From: Microplitis mediator
Lineage: Eukaryota > Arthropoda > Insecta > Hymenoptera > Braconidae
Direction: 5' to 3'
Length of the DNA stretch: 64,000 nt
Assembly (NCBI RefSeq): GCF_029852145.1
Contig: NC_079979.1
Coordinates: 13,680,642-13,744,641, forward strand
Of this stretch, positions 62,289 to 64,000 are shown one piece after another; positions within the stretch are counted from its first letter, which is position 1, and each line of letters opens with the position of its first letter. Below the pieces are notes generated by a model. That model did no database searches. It was not told the DNA's origin and worked only from the letters and a program-made list of their open reading frames with translations. The position numbers and the translations under genes are program-made.

Positions 62289-64000
62289 CATGAGTAAAAA
62301 TTGTAATTACTCAGCTACTCCAGGTAGAATTTCATTAAGGACTTTAAATTGTCAGTTTTTACGTATTTGAGTCCCCGAAAATTCCGTATTTCTTTAAGTA
62401 CCTAGTTTTTCCTTCCCCCTCTCCCACCCTTTATATATCAATGTACATATTTTTGCCACTATATATTTTTTTATAAATTTTTAACAATATATCACCTTTT
62501 CATGCGGGTATACAATGCAATTTTTACGTAAACGTCATATATACATTAGGGTGTTTCAAAAAAATCGACTTTTGTTATTTCTTCAAATGGCCAGCAAATT
62601 CTTTCAGAGAATGCCAAAATAAGGACCTCGTCAAAATAAGAGTTCTTAATTTGAAGATTTACAGGTCGCGGATCGTAATTTTCTATTTCCCATTTAAATA
62701 ACATGGGAAAAAAAATTTTTTATTTTTCTAGCTTGGCATTCGCACCTCATATAAATCAGTTCATAGCATATTCTTGTAGATAATTTAACGCTCTACAAAA
62801 AAGATCTCTTATCATTTTTTGATAAATCCATCCATTCGAAAGTTATTGGAGCTGGAAGTCAAATTTATAATAAATGTCCAGATCTTTTTACTTTTCCAGC
62901 AAAACTATCAGACTTATCGAAAAATATTATAAGATCTTTTTCATAGACAATTTCATTCACTACAAATTATTTTTAATGAAGTTTTTTGAAATTCCGCATC
63001 GTTTTCTAGTTATTTTCATTTTAATGCCAAGCTCGTAAAAATAATAGTCTTCTAATCTATTCTGAGCATTATAATATTGTATTGATGATTAATTTAATCT
63101 CAATAATCAATTAATGAATAATGTTGATTTATATCAATGTATTGATGAAAATACTATGTTATGTACTGATTAAGATAAATCATTATCAGAAAAATGTATA
63201 TTAAATTTACATATGTTTGGTAATAAATAAAATCAGGAAGCCTAATATACAAACTTATACTATATATAAACTTTTGAACCAATGGTATTTTTGGAACCTA
63301 CTCGATGAATTATGATAGATTAGGGCAAAATTCTTTGGAAATTCCACCATGAGGACAAATGCAAAAGATAGATTTCTATAAAATCTACTAAAAAATTGAT
63401 TAATCTACAAAATACTTGAATTTGTCCTGTGCTACTTGGGTTGTATACGTAATTTACATTTGTTAAATGTCAGAGTACCGATAACTTGCGAGTATGAAAC
63501 CCTAGTGGGAAGCCCCTGGTCAGCTCAAATTACTCAACTTTTTTTTTTGCCACCATACTCACGGTTACACATTTGCATCTTTAACTTACATACATATATA
63601 TAAATATATATCAAGTTATCGATAATATTTTTAAAAAATATCAATATGTAAAATAATAATAAGTACATAGAGTACGTACTTAATTGTAATAAGATCATAT
63701 CTTATTTCTTAATGCCCGTTCTCCCGTAAAAACCGCAAATGTTTCATAATTTCATATTAATATTTATTTATTATTAATATAATAAATATTAAATATATTT
63801 ATTAGTTATAATTATTTACTTTATTTATTCTCATGTTGGTCTATTAACAAAAATAAATAAATATGTAAATATTTAATACCAATAAAAAAAAGTTGAGGAT
63901 AAAAAAAAAAATAAAAAAGAAAGGGACTGGACTGGATTTGCGACCCTAGTCTTGTACTTCAGTTACTCAGTAGAAATCGACGTGAGAGCATCAGCTTATT
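62289..64000. other. AT-rich right-hand flank
   Basis: No gene is recognised. Single repeat ends occur: TTAGGGTGTTTCAAAAAAAT (62547), a GGGGCAAAACGG-family end (about 62365-62430) and GTGCTACTTGGG (about 63431) of the CCCAAGTAGC family. Confidence 0.4.

Overview
This is an AT-rich eukaryotic window whose genes have introns and insect-type gene content: a GRK4/5/6-type receptor kinase, a DOCK3/4 (sponge-type) Rac GEF, ribosomal protein uS5/RpS2, a y+LAT/LAT-like transporter, NSMCE2, a CRIF1/mL64-like protein and a CCDC142-like protein. The very high density of short DNA transposons and an intronless ankyrin gene with a PRANC-like C-terminus point to a parasitoid hymenopteran. That assignment is inference. 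No prokaryotic operon, CRISPR array or tRNA was found. Exon boundaries were worked out by hand from GT/AG sites, reading phase and family similarity.

Layout. 1-4.2 kb: left edge, short inverted-repeat elements and the first exon of a CRIF1/mL64-like mitoribosomal gene (-). 4.2-6.4 kb: complete five-exon NSMCE2 (-). 6.4-12.8 kb: gene-poor, with a decayed 1,028-bp hAT transposon that has a perfect 8-bp target-site duplication. 12.87-17.53 kb: complete six-exon Gprk2-type kinase (+). 17.9-24.6 kb: two foldback elements and nested MITEs. 24.69-29.90 kb: SLC7 light-chain transporter (-) with two alternative terminal coding exons. 29.9-34.7 kb: intergenic. 34.7-36.1 kb: RpS2 (+) with a pyrimidine-tract leader. 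37.65-46.75 kb: complete seven-exon DOCK3/4 gene (+). 46.75-49.3 kb: a transposon nested three deep. 49.31-58.38 kb: CCDC142-like gene (+, eight exons, 757 aa). 58.70-59.87 kb: ankyrin/PRANC-like single-exon gene (-) broken by one in-frame TGA. 59.9-64 kb: repeats, including a dinucleotide microsatellite of about 150 bp.

The host genes are housekeeping or signalling genes with no evident operon-like link. The strongest structure between them is transposable: at least 12 full or partial copies of one roughly 205-bp MITE family, and a separate TTCGAAT-rich hAT-like family, several copies of each with readable 8-bp duplications. The observations most worth following up are the ankyrin/PRANC-like gene and its single stop, the duplicated terminal exons of the amino-acid transporter, and the layered transposon insertions.
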